Assembly (NCBI RefSeq): GCF_900302445.1
Contig: NZ_ONZF01000005.1
Location: 1-64,000, forward strand
Origin: Palleronia abyssalis
GTDB taxonomy: Bacteria > Pseudomonadota > Alphaproteobacteria > Rhodobacterales > Rhodobacteraceae
Direction: 5' to 3'
Length of the DNA stretch: 64,000 nt
The notes under the pieces are model-generated. The model saw nothing but the letters and a program-made list of their open reading frames with translations, made no database searches and was not told the DNA's origin. Below are positions 56,488-64,000 of this stretch, one piece after another; the first letter of the stretch is position 1; each line of letters opens with the position of its first letter. Both the position numbers and the translations under genes were made by a program.

Positions 56488-58071
56488 GTGCAGGAACTGA
56501 TATCGGTGTGGCAGGCATTGTCGCTGCAGCGTCGTATCGTCGTGATCGGGGCGACGGTGGCCATGTTCGCTCTGGTCCTTGGTGTGGCGCGCATGGCATC
56601 CAGGCCTGAAATGTCGCTCCTTTATTCCGGTTTGGAGCCCGGTGCTGCGGGTGAAGTAGTGCAGGCGCTGGAACAGCGGGGCGTCGTCTACGACGTGCGG
56701 GCCGGGGCGATCTTCGTCGAGGATTCCCAGCGTGACGGCCTGCGCATGACCTTGGCAAGCGAAGGGCTTCCGGCCGATTCTTCGGCAGGGTACGAGCTTT
56801 TGGATCAGATGTCCGGGTTCGGGACCACCAGCCAGATGTTCGACGCGGCCTATTGGCGCGCAAAGGAAGGCGAACTGGCACGTACGATCGTCGCGTCGCC
56901 GTCGGTGCAGGCCGCACGGGTGCATATCGCGAACACGGGCACGAAACCGTTCCAGCGCGATGTCACGCCCACCGCGTCGGTCACGATCACCCCGGCGGGC
57001 GGGGGCATTTCGACGTCGCATGCGAAAGCGCTTCGGTTCCTCGTCGCGTCCGCCGTGGCCGGTTTGTCGCCGGAACAGGTATCGATCATCGACGGGAATG
57101 GCGGTGTCATTCTGGGCGGTGAGGACACGCCGCAAGGTGGACAGGGCCAGAGCAAGGCCGAGCAACTCAAGCGCAACGTAGAGCGCTTGCTGGAAGCCCG
57201 CGTGGGCTACGGCAACGTCGTCGTCGAGGTGAATGTCGAGACGGTGAACGAAACCGAACAGATCGTGGAGCGGCGAATCGACCCCGAGAGCCGCGTCGCG
57301 ATCAGCCAGGATATCCAGCAGAGCAAGGAATCGAGCTCAGATGCCGGCGGTGGTAACGTCACCGTGGCCTCGAACCTCCCCGGTGGCGATGCCGAAACCG
57401 ATGGCCCTACCGCGTCGAGCCAGATGAGCGAGAGCCGCGAGACCGTCAATTACGAGGTTTCGCAGATCGAAAGGCAGGTGACGCGGGCCCCCGGTTCAGT
57501 CTCGCGCATTACCACCGCCGTCCTGATCGACGGGGTTACCCAGACGGCCGAAGACGGCACCGTCGAGTGGAGTCCGCGCCCCGAGACCGAGATCGCCGCC
57601 CTGCGCGAGCTTGTCGCCGCCACCATCGGCTTCAACGAGGACCGTGGCGATACCCTGTCGGTTCAGAGCATGAGGTTCGAGCCGCTGCCCTCCGAAGGAA
57701 CAGCGCCGGGATCGGGGGCCTTCACTGGGCCGATCGACGTGATGCGCCTTGCTCAACTTGCGATCCTCGCACTTGCCGCGATCGCGCTGGGTCTGTTCGT
57801 CGTCCGCCCGATCTTGGCCAAAGGGTCCGCCGCTACGGCTCTTCCCGCGCCCGATACCGATACGGAAGAAGACGGCGAAGTGCTCTCGGGCGAGGTGTTC
57901 TTCGGCGACGGTATGCCAATGATGGGAGATGGGGGCGGGTTCTTCGTCGGCGACGACGAACCGTCCGAGCCTACCGCAGTCGAACGCTTGCGCCAGTTGA
58001 TTGACGAACGCCAGGAAGAATCGCTCGAAATCCTGAAGTCCTGGATGGAAGATGATGGAGAGAAAGCATGA
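56488..58071 (+). CDS. fliF: Flagellar MS-ring protein FliF
   Basis: A 527-residue membrane-ring protein starting with GTG 56488 after an ACAGGAGG ribosome site. It has an N-terminal helix (IVVIGATVAMFALVLGVARM), the family motifs LLYSGLEPGAAGEVVQALEQ, AYWRAKEGELARTIVASPSV and ARVHIANTGTKPFQRDVTPT with ASVTITP, a periplasmic hypervariable part and a C-terminal helix (LAQLAILALAAIALGLFVVR). The last residues (ERLRQLIDERQEESLEILKS) form the tail that binds FliG. FliG is not in the window. It overlaps the next gene by ATGA. Confidence 0.96.
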   Translation: MQELISVWQALSLQRRIVVIGATVAMFALVLGVARMASRPEMSLLYSGLEPGAAGEVVQALEQRGVVYDVRAGAIFVEDSQRDGLRMTLASEGLPADSSAGYELLDQMSGFGTTSQMFDAAYWRAKEGELARTIVASPSVQAARVHIANTGTKPFQRDVTPTASVTITPAGGGISTSHAKALRFLVASAVAGLSPEQVSIIDGNGGVILGGEDTPQGGQGQSKAEQLKRNVERLLEARVGYGNVVVEVNVETVNETEQIVERRIDPESRVAISQDIQQSKESSSDAGGGNVTVASNLPGGDAETDGPTASSQMSESRETVNYEVSQIERQVTRAPGSVSRITTAVLIDGVTQTAEDGTVEWSPRPETEIAALRELVAATIGFNEDRGDTLSVQSMRFEPLPSEGTAPGSGAFTGPIDVMRLAQLAILALAAIALGLFVVRPILAKGSAATALPAPDTDTEEDGEVLSGEVFFGDGMPMMGDGGGFFVGDDEPSEPTAVERLRQLIDERQEESLEILKSWMEDDGEKA

Positions 58072-58673
58072 ATGCGCGCCCCCTCGAACTTGAGGACTTT
58101 AACCTCTTCGTGGACACGGCGGTTGCCCCAGTCGAGGCTTTCGACGGAGAGCGACTGGAAGCCGAGAAGCTGGAATCCTTCGACAAGGGCTATACGGCCG
58201 GATGGGACGACGCCACCGAAGCGGTGCAGCGAGATACCGAATCCCGTTCGCAGGTCTTCGATACGCGCCTGGAAGAACTCTCTTTCACCTTCCACGAGGC
58301 CCGCGCCCACGTGATGCGCGGTCTGTCGCCCTTGATCGAAGCGATTGTGAAAACCGCCCTGCCGCGCCTTCTCCACGAGACCCTCGGTCCGCGCTTGATC
58401 GAGGCGTTCGAGGACATGGCGGGGGATCTTTCCAACCCCGAAATTCGGGTCCTGACCGCGAAGGGTGAGGCCGCCGAGGTGATGCGCGCCCTGGGCGACA
58501 AACCGCGTTTTCCCGTCGAGGTCCTGGAAGAGGAAAACCTGCCAGAGGGCGTTCTGCAGGTCCGACTGGGCGACAAGGGGCGCGAGATCGATCTTGGCGC
58601 GATGGAGCAGGTTCTGACTGACGCGCTGTTTGCGCTGGACACACATAACGAGGAGCTTCTGTCCCATGGATGA
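58068..58673 (+). CDS. FliH-like flagellar assembly protein
   Basis: A 201-residue cytoplasmic protein with a helical middle (FDKGYTAGWDDATEAVQRDT, TFHEARAHVMRGLSPLIEAI) and a C-terminal alpha-beta part, the layout of FliH/YscL stators of the export ATPase. Position between fliF and fliN fits FliH. Sequence identity to model FliH is low, so the call rests mostly on layout and place. It overlaps fliF by four and fliN by eight bases. Confidence 0.7.
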   Translation: MNARPLELEDFNLFVDTAVAPVEAFDGERLEAEKLESFDKGYTAGWDDATEAVQRDTESRSQVFDTRLEELSFTFHEARAHVMRGLSPLIEAIVKTALPRLLHETLGPRLIEAFEDMAGDLSNPEIRVLTAKGEAAEVMRALGDKPRFPVEVLEEENLPEGVLQVRLGDKGREIDLGAMEQVLTDALFALDTHNEELLSHG

Positions 58674-58962
58674 CGACATCCAAGAAACGCCGGCCGAGCC
58701 GATACGATCGCAAAACCCGCTGCATCACGTTCCGGTCGAGATCACCGTCGCCGTCGGCAAGGCGCGCCCCAAGCTGTCAGAGCTTCTTAAGATGGACCAG
58801 GGGGCCGTCCTGACGCTGGACGCCAAGGTCGAGGATCCTGTTCTTCTTTATATCGGCGACCGGCTTATCGCCAAGGGCGAGCTGGAAGAGTTGGAGGGCG
58901 AAGATGCGGGCCTTCTGGCCGTTCGCCTGACCGAAATCGCGGATATGGAAAGCGGCCTCTGA
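58666..58962 (+). CDS. fliN: Flagellar motor switch protein FliN
   Basis: A 98-residue protein consisting almost entirely of one SpoA domain: HHVPVEITVAVGKARPKLSE, LLKMDQGAVLTLDAKVEDPV and LLYIGDRLIAKGELEELEGE. FliN forms the lower part of the C ring with FliM. Neither fliM nor fliG is found in this window. The stop shares a base with the fliP start. Confidence 0.92.
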   Translation: MDDDIQETPAEPIRSQNPLHHVPVEITVAVGKARPKLSELLKMDQGAVLTLDAKVEDPVLLYIGDRLIAKGELEELEGEDAGLLAVRLTEIADMESGL

Positions 58963-59687
58963 TGCGTCTCGGCCTCTGGCTTCTGCTGTTCGCCGCCGCC
59001 GTGGCGCTGCCGGCAGAGGCACAGCAGATCTCCATTGATTTCGACGGCGAAGGTACGCTGGCGGGGCGGGGCATTCAGTTGCTGGTGCTGATCACGGCCC
59101 TAAGCCTGGTGCCTGGACTTCTGGTGATGATCACGTGCTTTCCGTTCATCGTCACCGTTCTGTCGATCCTGCGCCAAGGCATCGGACTTCAGCAGTCTCC
59201 GCCCAACATGCTGATTGTCACACTGGCCCTGTTCCTGACCTATTTCGTGATGGAGCCTGTATTCACCGAAGCTTGGGAAGTGGGCGTCACCCCGCTGGTC
59301 GACGGAATCCTGTCGATCGAGGAAGCGCTGCCCCGGGCATTGGAGCCATTCCGAGTCTTCATGGCCGGCCGCGTCGACCCCGCGACCTATGAAGCGCTGG
59401 CGACCCTGCGCCCCGAAACTGCAGACACCGGTCTTGCGCCGGACTCCCCCCTGTCGATGCTGGTCCCCTCCTTCCTTCTGTCCGAGATCGAACGGGCCTT
59501 TCAGGTGGGCTTCCTGGTGTTCCTGCCATTCCTGATCATCGACCTCGTTGTCGCCGCGGTTCTGATGTCTATGGGTATGATGATGGTGCCACCTGCAATC
59601 GTATCTTTGCCCTTCAAGCTGGCTTTCTTCGCCGTCGCGGACGGGTGGACGCTGATATCCGGGGCCCTGGTGACAAGCTACTTCTGA
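58962..59687 (+). CDS. fliP: Flagellar export gate protein FliP
   Basis: A 241-residue membrane protein with a signal peptide (MRLGLWLLLFAAAVALPAEA) and four helices. Family motifs are LVPGLLVMITCFPFIVTVLS and ILRQGIGLQQSPPNMLIVTL, SFLLSEIERAFQVGFLVFLP and FLIIDLVVAAVLMSMGMMMV with PPAIVSLPFKLAFF. It builds the core of the export gate with FliQ and FliR. It ends the plus-strand fliF operon; a strong hairpin follows. Confidence 0.97.
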   Translation: MRLGLWLLLFAAAVALPAEAQQISIDFDGEGTLAGRGIQLLVLITALSLVPGLLVMITCFPFIVTVLSILRQGIGLQQSPPNMLIVTLALFLTYFVMEPVFTEAWEVGVTPLVDGILSIEEALPRALEPFRVFMAGRVDPATYEALATLRPETADTGLAPDSPLSMLVPSFLLSEIERAFQVGFLVFLPFLIIDLVVAAVLMSMGMMMVPPAIVSLPFKLAFFAVADGWTLISGALVTSYF

Positions 59688-59693
59688 ACGACA

Positions 59694-59723
59694 GAAGGCC
59701 GCCCGGGGGGGGGGGCGGCCTTC
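59694..59723. terminator. Bidirectional hairpin between fliP and cytochrome c gene
   Basis: A perfect 10-bp stem, GAAGGCCGCC (59694-59703) with GGCGGCCTTC (59714-59723). The loop is mostly G, part of a run of 11 G. It lies between convergent genes and can serve both. There is no clear T-run. Confidence 0.75.
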
Positions 59724-59744
59724 CGGGATTTCAGGACGTTGACC

Positions 59745-60206
59745 TCAGCTGCCGCTGTCTTCCGACATCTCTTCGTCCGGCCCGAGGGACTGGAGGTAGG
59801 CGAACACGTTCTGGGCGTCTTCCTCGTTGCGCAGGCGGAACGACATCTTGCCGCGCGCGCGACTGTCAAGAAACTCGGAAAGGTGGCCAGAGGGGTCCTG
59901 AACATACGGCACGAAATTGGCCAAGTCCCACTGCAGACCCGCCTCTCCAGCTTCGACCATGGCATCGGAATAGCGGAAATCCTCGACCGTGCCCGCTGTG
60001 CGTCCCACGACACCATAAAGGTTGGGGCCCGTGCGGCCGGCGCGACCGGCCAGCGTCTCACCCTCGTCGTTCACAACGACATGGCAAGCCTGGCACTGGT
60101 TGAACACCGTTTCGCCGGCCGCTGCATCGCCCGCCATCTCATGACTTTCGGCAAAGGCCGGTGCTGCCAAAAGACTGGCGGCAAAAGAAAGCACGACTAG
60201 TTTCAT
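59745..60206 (-). CDS. Class I c-type cytochrome (cytochrome c2-like)
   Basis: A 153-residue periplasmic cytochrome. The signal peptide is MKLVVLSFAASLLAAPAFAE. The haem site CQACH is in ETVFNQCQACHVVVNDEGET. GPNLYGVVGRTAGTVEDFRY follows, and the axial Met is in RGKMSFRLRNEEDAQNVFAY, with the C-terminal helix after it. The mature size of about 130 residues and the GPNL and KM motifs fit cytochrome c2/c550. Its place just after hemA, at the edge of the photosynthesis cluster, makes a role as electron carrier to the reaction centre or oxidase plausible but unproven. GGGAGGA precedes ATG 60206. Confidence 0.9.
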   Translation of the reverse strand: MKLVVLSFAASLLAAPAFAESHEMAGDAAAGETVFNQCQACHVVVNDEGETLAGRAGRTGPNLYGVVGRTAGTVEDFRYSDAMVEAGEAGLQWDLANFVPYVQDPSGHLSEFLDSRARGKMSFRLRNEEDAQNVFAYLQSLGPDEEMSEDSGS

Positions 60207-60308
60207 AGGAAATTTTCCTCCCATTGCGGGGCAAGTCCGCCCCGTGAACTTTTCTTTTGAAAGAATAGCTTTGAGAAAGCACCAGTCAATTGGCTGGCCC
60301 TTGGGCAA

Positions 60309-61520
60309 TCAAGCAACTTGTCGCGACAAGGCGCATTGCTTCCACAGACCGTTCAGCGCCTCGACCAAATGGTCGATATCGGCGTCCGAGTGAAGCGGCC
60401 CTGGCGTGAAACGCAGCCGCTCGGTGCCCTTCGGAACAGTCGGATAGTTGATGGGCTGCACATAGATCCCGTAGCTTTCCATCAGTACGTCCGCGATCAT
60501 CCGGCATTTAACCGGATCGCCGATCATCACCGGAATGATGTGGCTGGGGTTCGGCAGATGCGGGATGCCCAGCCGGTCCAGCCGCTCACGCAAGCGCGCA
60601 ACCTGACGGCGCTGCCGCATCCGCTCGATCTCGGAGGTCTTCAGGTGCCGCACCGCGGCCGTTGCTGCAGCCGCGACCGCGGGCGGGATCGCTGTTGTGA
60701 AGATGAACCCCGACGCGAAGGACCGGATGAAGTCGCACAACGCTTTCGAGCCGGTGATATACCCGCCAAAGCACCCGAACGCCTTGCCCAGTGTCCCCTC
60801 GATCAGGGTGATGCGGTCCATCAGCCCTTCGCGCTCAGCCACGCCACCGCCGCGGGGGCCGTACATGCCCACGGCGTGCACCTCGTCCAGATAGGTCATG
60901 GCGCCATGCTTTTCGGCGACATCGCAAATCTCGGCGATGGGGGCGATGTCGCCATCCATGGAATAGACGCTCTCAAAAGCTACAATCTTCGGCACGTCCG
61001 GCCCGTAGGCCGACAGCTTGCGGTCCAGATCCTCGGGGTCGTTGTGCCGCCAGATCACCCGCTCGGCGCGGGAATGGCGCATCCCTTCGATCATGCTGGC
61101 ATGGTTCAGCGAGTCCGAGAAGATGACCGCCCCCGGCAGCCGCGATCCCAAAGTCGACAGGGCCGCCCAGTTCGACACGTAGCCCGACGAGAACAGCAGC
61201 GCGTCATCCTTCCCGTGCAAATCGGCCAGTTCGTGCTCCAGCGCGACATGGTGATGCGCCGTCCCCGAGATGTTGCGGGTCCCGCCCGCACCGGTGCCGC
61301 AAGATTGCGCCACGTCGACCATCGCTGCCACCACGTCGGGATGCTGGCCCATGCCCAGGTAGTCGTTCGAGCACCACACCGTCACTTCATCGGGTCCCGG
61401 TCCGTGGTTCCTTACCTTCGGGAACTGGCCGCAGACGCGCTCCAAGTCGGCGAAGAAGCGGTAGTTTCCTTCGGCTTTCAGGGCCGAAAGCTGATCGGTG
61501 AAGTGCCGTTCAAAGTCCAT
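60309..61520 (-). CDS. hemA: 5-aminolevulinate synthase
   Basis: A 403-residue PLP enzyme that joins glycine and succinyl-CoA to 5-aminolevulinate, the first step of haem and bacteriochlorophyll synthesis in alphaproteobacteria. It has [80 protein letters not shown] and the PLP-lysine motif [20 protein letters not shown]. The C-terminal [20 protein letters not shown] is conserved. Start ATG 61520 overlaps the puhE stop by 11 bases, so it is the last gene of the puh-acsF operon, linking precursor supply to pigment synthesis. Confidence 0.98.
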   Translation of the reverse strand: MDFERHFTDQLSALKAEGNYRFFADLERVCGQFPKVRNHGPGPDEVTVWCSNDYLGMGQHPDVVAAMVDVAQSCGTGAGGTRNISGTAHHHVALEHELADLHGKDDALLFSSGYVSNWAALSTLGSRLPGAVIFSDSLNHASMIEGMRHSRAERVIWRHNDPEDLDRKLSAYGPDVPKIVAFESVYSMDGDIAPIAEICDVAEKHGAMTYLDEVHAVGMYGPRGGGVAEREGLMDRITLIEGTLGKAFGCFGGYITGSKALCDFIRSFASGFIFTTAIPPAVAAAATAAVRHLKTSEIERMRQRRQVARLRERLDRLGIPHLPNPSHIIPVMIGDPVKCRMIADVLMESYGIYVQPINYPTVPKGTERLRFTPGPLHSDADIDHLVEALNGLWKQCALSRQVA

Positions 61521-62295
61521 TCTTCGCCCCTCCTTCGGGCATTTTCGTCTTGGGGGCCGGGATCGCCCAGCTCCAGAGTTTCGCGTCCGGCAGGGGCAGG
61601 ACCATCAACCAGTGTTCCAGAAGCGCCAGCCCCGTCAGAGCGGCCAGGAGGGCGAACTGAACGTCGCCCGTAAAGATCGACCGTTCGATCCAGCAATAGA
61701 CCGCGGCCGTCAGCAGAAGGATCGAGATCGGAAACAGCCACGAGACCGGCCCCTGCCGGAAATAGCTTGGCAGATGCGCTAGCGGACGCGGCAGGAATTC
61801 GGCATTGATGCGCGGCACGCCCAGAAAGATGTTCAGCTTGGCCGAGATGCGCGCGCCCCAAAGTACCGCATAGGTCCAGAAGCCCGTCGGGTTGCCTTCG
61901 AAAGCCAGCGCCCAGAAGAACACGAGGCCCGCGGTCAGCAGAAGCTCGTGCCAAGCGATGACCCGCCAGGCCGCGCGGAAGCGCTGGGCGCCGGTCACGC
62001 AGAACGGCATCGGCGCGCGCGACGGGCCGGTAACGCAGCCGGTCAGGAACGACAGTTCGATCCAGCCCCAGACCGCCAAGGCCGACAGGAACCCGCCATA
62101 TGCCGCACCGGGCATGCCGGCGGTCACGATGGCCCCGGCGATGCCGGCGACCAACACGGGCAAGGCGCCCAGGACCACGCGCCCATGCGCCCCCCGGCCG
62201 CGTCCGTCGGCGCGCTGGACCACCCACAGGATCGCGCCGGTGGAGAACCACCAGACGAAAAGCGCGAACAGCGCTGCGATCCAGGGGGTGTCCAC
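61510..62295 (-). CDS. puhE: Photosynthetic complex putative assembly protein PuhE
   Basis: A 261-residue membrane protein with about seven helices. It has the PuhE features of the photosynthesis cluster: [20 protein letters not shown] at the start, [40 protein letters not shown] and [20 protein letters not shown]. PuhE influences bacteriochlorophyll level and assembly of the reaction centre. The start is a GTG at 62295 with a GAGGGAG ribosome site. It lies between acsF (11-base gap) and hemA (overlap). Confidence 0.93.
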   Translation of the reverse strand: MDTPWIAALFALFVWWFSTGAILWVVQRADGRGRGAHGRVVLGALPVLVAGIAGAIVTAGMPGAAYGGFLSALAVWGWIELSFLTGCVTGPSRAPMPFCVTGAQRFRAAWRVIAWHELLLTAGLVFFWALAFEGNPTGFWTYAVLWGARISAKLNIFLGVPRINAEFLPRPLAHLPSYFRQGPVSWLFPISILLLTAAVYCWIERSIFTGDVQFALLAALTGLALLEHWLMVLPLPDAKLWSWAIPAPKTKMPEGGAKNGL

Positions 62296-62306
62296 GGCCG
62301 TCTCCC

Positions 62307-63434
62307 TCAGTAAGCCGGTTCGAGGCGCACGTCGTCGGGCACCGCGTTCTTCTTCACCGGCATGGTGTAAAGCGACACGAACGCCGCGGCGGCCTTCGCC
62401 CCCGCCGCCGCACGCCCCATCATGCCGGACACACCACCGCGCGCCTTGGCCGCATCCATCTGACGCACAGCCCGTTCCATGGCACGACAGCCGTTGATGA
62501 AGCGTGGATTGTCGAGGTCCAGTTCGACCGGGAAGACCTGCCGTGCGATCTCGCTGGTCTTGCGAAAGACCTCCATGTCGTACCAGTCGATATCGACGCC
62601 AAGCGCCTCGTGGAACTTCGGCCGCGCATGGTCGCGCACCCACATGGTCGAGAACACGGCCGTCAGGAAGAACCGGATCCACAGCTTGTTGGCAAAGCTC
62701 TGCGTGATCTTGGGATCGGTCCGCATCAACAGGGCGAAGGCCTCACCATGGCTGAACTCGTCGTTGCACCACTCCTTGAACCACTTGAAGATCGGGTGGA
62801 ACCGATGCTCCGGGTTCGCCTCGAGGTGGCGATAAATGGTGATGTACCGCGCATAGCCGATCTTTTCGGACAGGTAGGTCGCGTAATAGATGAACTTGGG
62901 CCGGAAATAGGTGTACTTCTTCTCGCGCGTGAGGAAGCCCAGGTTCACCGCCACGCCCGCCTCGCGCAGCGCGTCGTTGATGAAGCCCGCATGGCGTGCC
63001 TCGTCGCGTGACATGTAGCTGAACAGCTCCTTGATGTCCTCGTTCGTGCCGCGGCGCTTCATCTCCTTATACAGCACGCAGCCGGAGAATTCGGCCGTGC
63101 AGCTCGAGATCAGGAAATCCAGAAGCTCGGCCTTCAGCTCGGGCTCCATCCCCTCCCAGTCGACATGGTCCCAGTCCTCAGTCTTGCGGAAGTGGCCTTT
63201 GTTGGGGTCGTTGCGCATCTGCTCCATCAGCTTGTCCCAGTCCGCGCGGACGGGGCTGACGTCGATGGCGTCTAGCTCGGCGAAATCGGTAGTATAGAAG
63301 CGCGGCGTCAGAAGCGTGTTCTGCATCGCAAGCGCGGTGGCGGCCTCGCTGTCGAATTTCGACTGGGCCTGCTGGATCGCCAGGCCTTCCTCGACCGTGG
63401 TGGCGTCGGCGGTGTGAGGGGTTTGCACGTTCAT
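62307..63434 (-). CDS. acsF: Mg-protoporphyrin IX monomethyl ester oxidative cyclase
   Basis: A 375-residue di-iron enzyme that uses oxygen to form the fifth ring of bacteriochlorophyll. The iron-binding Glu and His residues are in SSCTAEFSGCVLYKEMKRRG, SRDEARHAGFINDALREAGV and NDEFSHGEAFALLMRTDP. The family segment YRHLEANPEHRFHPIFKWFK is present. Use of AcsF rather than only the anaerobic BchE marks an organism that makes pigment under air. ATG 63434 overlaps the stop of the upstream small gene (ATGA). Confidence 0.98.
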   Translation of the reverse strand: MNVQTPHTADATTVEEGLAIQQAQSKFDSEAATALAMQNTLLTPRFYTTDFAELDAIDVSPVRADWDKLMEQMRNDPNKGHFRKTEDWDHVDWEGMEPELKAELLDFLISSCTAEFSGCVLYKEMKRRGTNEDIKELFSYMSRDEARHAGFINDALREAGVAVNLGFLTREKKYTYFRPKFIYYATYLSEKIGYARYITIYRHLEANPEHRFHPIFKWFKEWCNDEFSHGEAFALLMRTDPKITQSFANKLWIRFFLTAVFSTMWVRDHARPKFHEALGVDIDWYDMEVFRKTSEIARQVFPVELDLDNPRFINGCRAMERAVRQMDAAKARGGVSGMMGRAAAGAKAAAAFVSLYTMPVKKNAVPDDVRLEPAY

Positions 63435-63757
63435 GCCCGGCACTCCTCTCCGCCGGTGCCGCTGGCCGACACCTCGTCACTGAACGAGAACTCGCATAGC
63501 TCCATGAACTCCATGTCGCCGGTCAGCTTGGTCCACAGACGCTCCAGCCCCGAGGCGCGGCGGATCGTGGCCATGCGGCTTTCACGAACCTCCTCGCCCC
63601 AGCCGGCCATCACAGGCGTGCCGTGGACCTGAACCGTGTCGCCGGGGTGGATGACCGCCCCGTTATCCAGCCGGACATGTGCCGACAGTTCCTCGAACTT
63701 GTGGACGACCTCGACCGTGCAGGGCGCGGTCTCGACCGTTTTCGTGAAAAATCCCAT
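63431..63757 (-). CDS. Small conserved protein of the photosynthesis cluster
   Basis: A 108-residue soluble protein: MGFFTKTVETAPCTVEVVHK, FEELSAHVRLDNGAVIHPGD, TVQVHGTPVMAGWGEEVRES and GDMEFMELCEFSFSDEV. It sits between puhC and acsF, a place where phototrophic Rhodobacterales often carry a small gene of unknown function. The central part looks like a small beta-barrel. AAGGAGGGG precedes ATG 63757, and the stop overlaps the acsF start by four bases, so the two are made together. A helper role in pigment synthesis is inference. Confidence 0.8.
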   Translation of the reverse strand: MGFFTKTVETAPCTVEVVHKFEELSAHVRLDNGAVIHPGDTVQVHGTPVMAGWGEEVRESRMATIRRASGLERLWTKLTGDMEFMELCEFSFSDEVSASGTGGEECRA

Positions 63758-63758
63758 C

Positions 63759-64000
63759 TCATTCCCCTCCTTGGCTGCTGCCCGGGGCATCCCCGAACAG
63801 GACCTCCCAGTGCCGGGCATTACCGGCCCCGAAAGAGGTCAATTCGGCGCTCCACCCCGTGGCGGGGTCGGACAGCACCAGCCGCCCGTTGGCGAGACGG
63901 GCGAGCGTCACGGGCGGGTTGCCCGAAATCCGGTGAACGACGCGCTGTCGGTTCAGCGCATCCCCCACCACGGCGATGAAGGCGCCGTTGTCGGTATCAA
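63759..64000 (-). CDS. puhC: Photosynthetic complex assembly protein PuhC, C-terminal part
   Basis: The last 79 codons of a gene that starts beyond the window. The frame reads DTDNGAFIAVVGDALNRQRV, PVTLARLANGRLVLSDPATG and WSAELTSFGAGNARHWEVLF. The pattern of a repeated Gly-Arg-Leu-x-Leu-x-Asp-Pro-x-Thr-Gly and SFG ending matches the periplasmic domain of PuhC, which helps assemble the reaction centre-LH1 complex. The operon order puhC-orf-acsF-puhE-hemA supports this. It ends one base before the start of the small gene. Confidence 0.85.
   Translation of the reverse strand, partial: DTDNGAFIAVVGDALNRQRVVHRISGNPPVTLARLANGRLVLSDPATGWSAELTSFGAGNARHWEVLFGDAPGSSQGGE

Overview
The window is a piece of a GC-rich alphaproteobacterial chromosome, almost certainly a photosynthetic member of the Rhodobacterales (aerobic anoxygenic phototroph, Roseobacter-like). 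The grounds are an rrn operon ending in 5S and tRNA-fMet, a FlaF/FlbT flagellar system of alphaproteobacterial type, and the bacteriochlorophyll genes puhC-orf-acsF-puhE-hemA at the right edge. No species is named from sequence alone.

Layout. 1-451: end of an rRNA operon (23S 3' end, 5S, tRNA-fMet). 0.6-12 kb: an accessory region of small redox, stress and membrane genes (AhpD-like, NTF2-like, PPOX-like, AraC regulators, a cysteine hydrolase with a His-Asp repeat tail, YHS protein, histidine phosphatase, NmrA-type reductase, DUF4345 and DUF1772 membrane proteins). Several genes here are broken: an AraC regulator, an SDR reductase and a small membrane protein. 12-18 kb: a graveyard of insertion sequences (IS110, IS21 istB, IS3 inside IS1182) around one intact PAS/HWE sensor kinase. 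18-27 kb: the replication genes gyrB, recF, dnaN and dnaA, all on the minus strand, with a decayed IS256-family element between recF and dnaN; rpsT follows. 27.5-31.6 kb: enoyl-CoA hydratase, mutM, ubiE and ubiB. 31.6-59.7 kb: a large flagellar region (flgD, fliK, rod-binding protein, FlgN-like, flagellin, flaF, flbT, fliI, flgBC-fliE-fliQ-flgFGAH-fliL-like, flhB-fliR-flhA, motA/motE/fliL operon, fliF-fliH-like-fliN-fliP). It is interrupted by a ynjF-ynjB-ynjC-ynjD-like cassette (CDP-alcohol phosphatidyltransferase plus ABC importer). 59.7-64 kb: cytochrome c, hemA, puhE, acsF, a small conserved gene and the end of puhC, all on the minus strand.

How the genes work together. The flagellar genes supply the export gate, ATPase, MS ring, rod, L-ring, stator MotA and filament, plus the post-transcriptional flagellin regulators. 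fliG, fliM, motB, flgE, flgI, flgK and flgL are not here and must lie elsewhere if the flagellum is functional. HemA makes 5-aminolevulinate for haem and bacteriochlorophyll, AcsF closes the E ring of bacteriochlorophyll, and PuhE/PuhC help assemble the reaction centre and light-harvesting complex. The adjacent cytochrome c is a candidate photosynthetic or respiratory electron carrier.

Most unusual observation. Three unrelated insertion-sequence genes (IS21 istB, IS3 orfA, IS256 transposase) are each interrupted by an extra segment of 41 bases with a hairpin at its centre. Removing exactly 41 bases restores the expected reading frame each time. Two of the segments are clearly homologous (28 of 41 positions, no gaps) and lie in the same orientation relative to the host gene. 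This looks like a small mobile palindromic element family that targets coding sequence of insertion elements.
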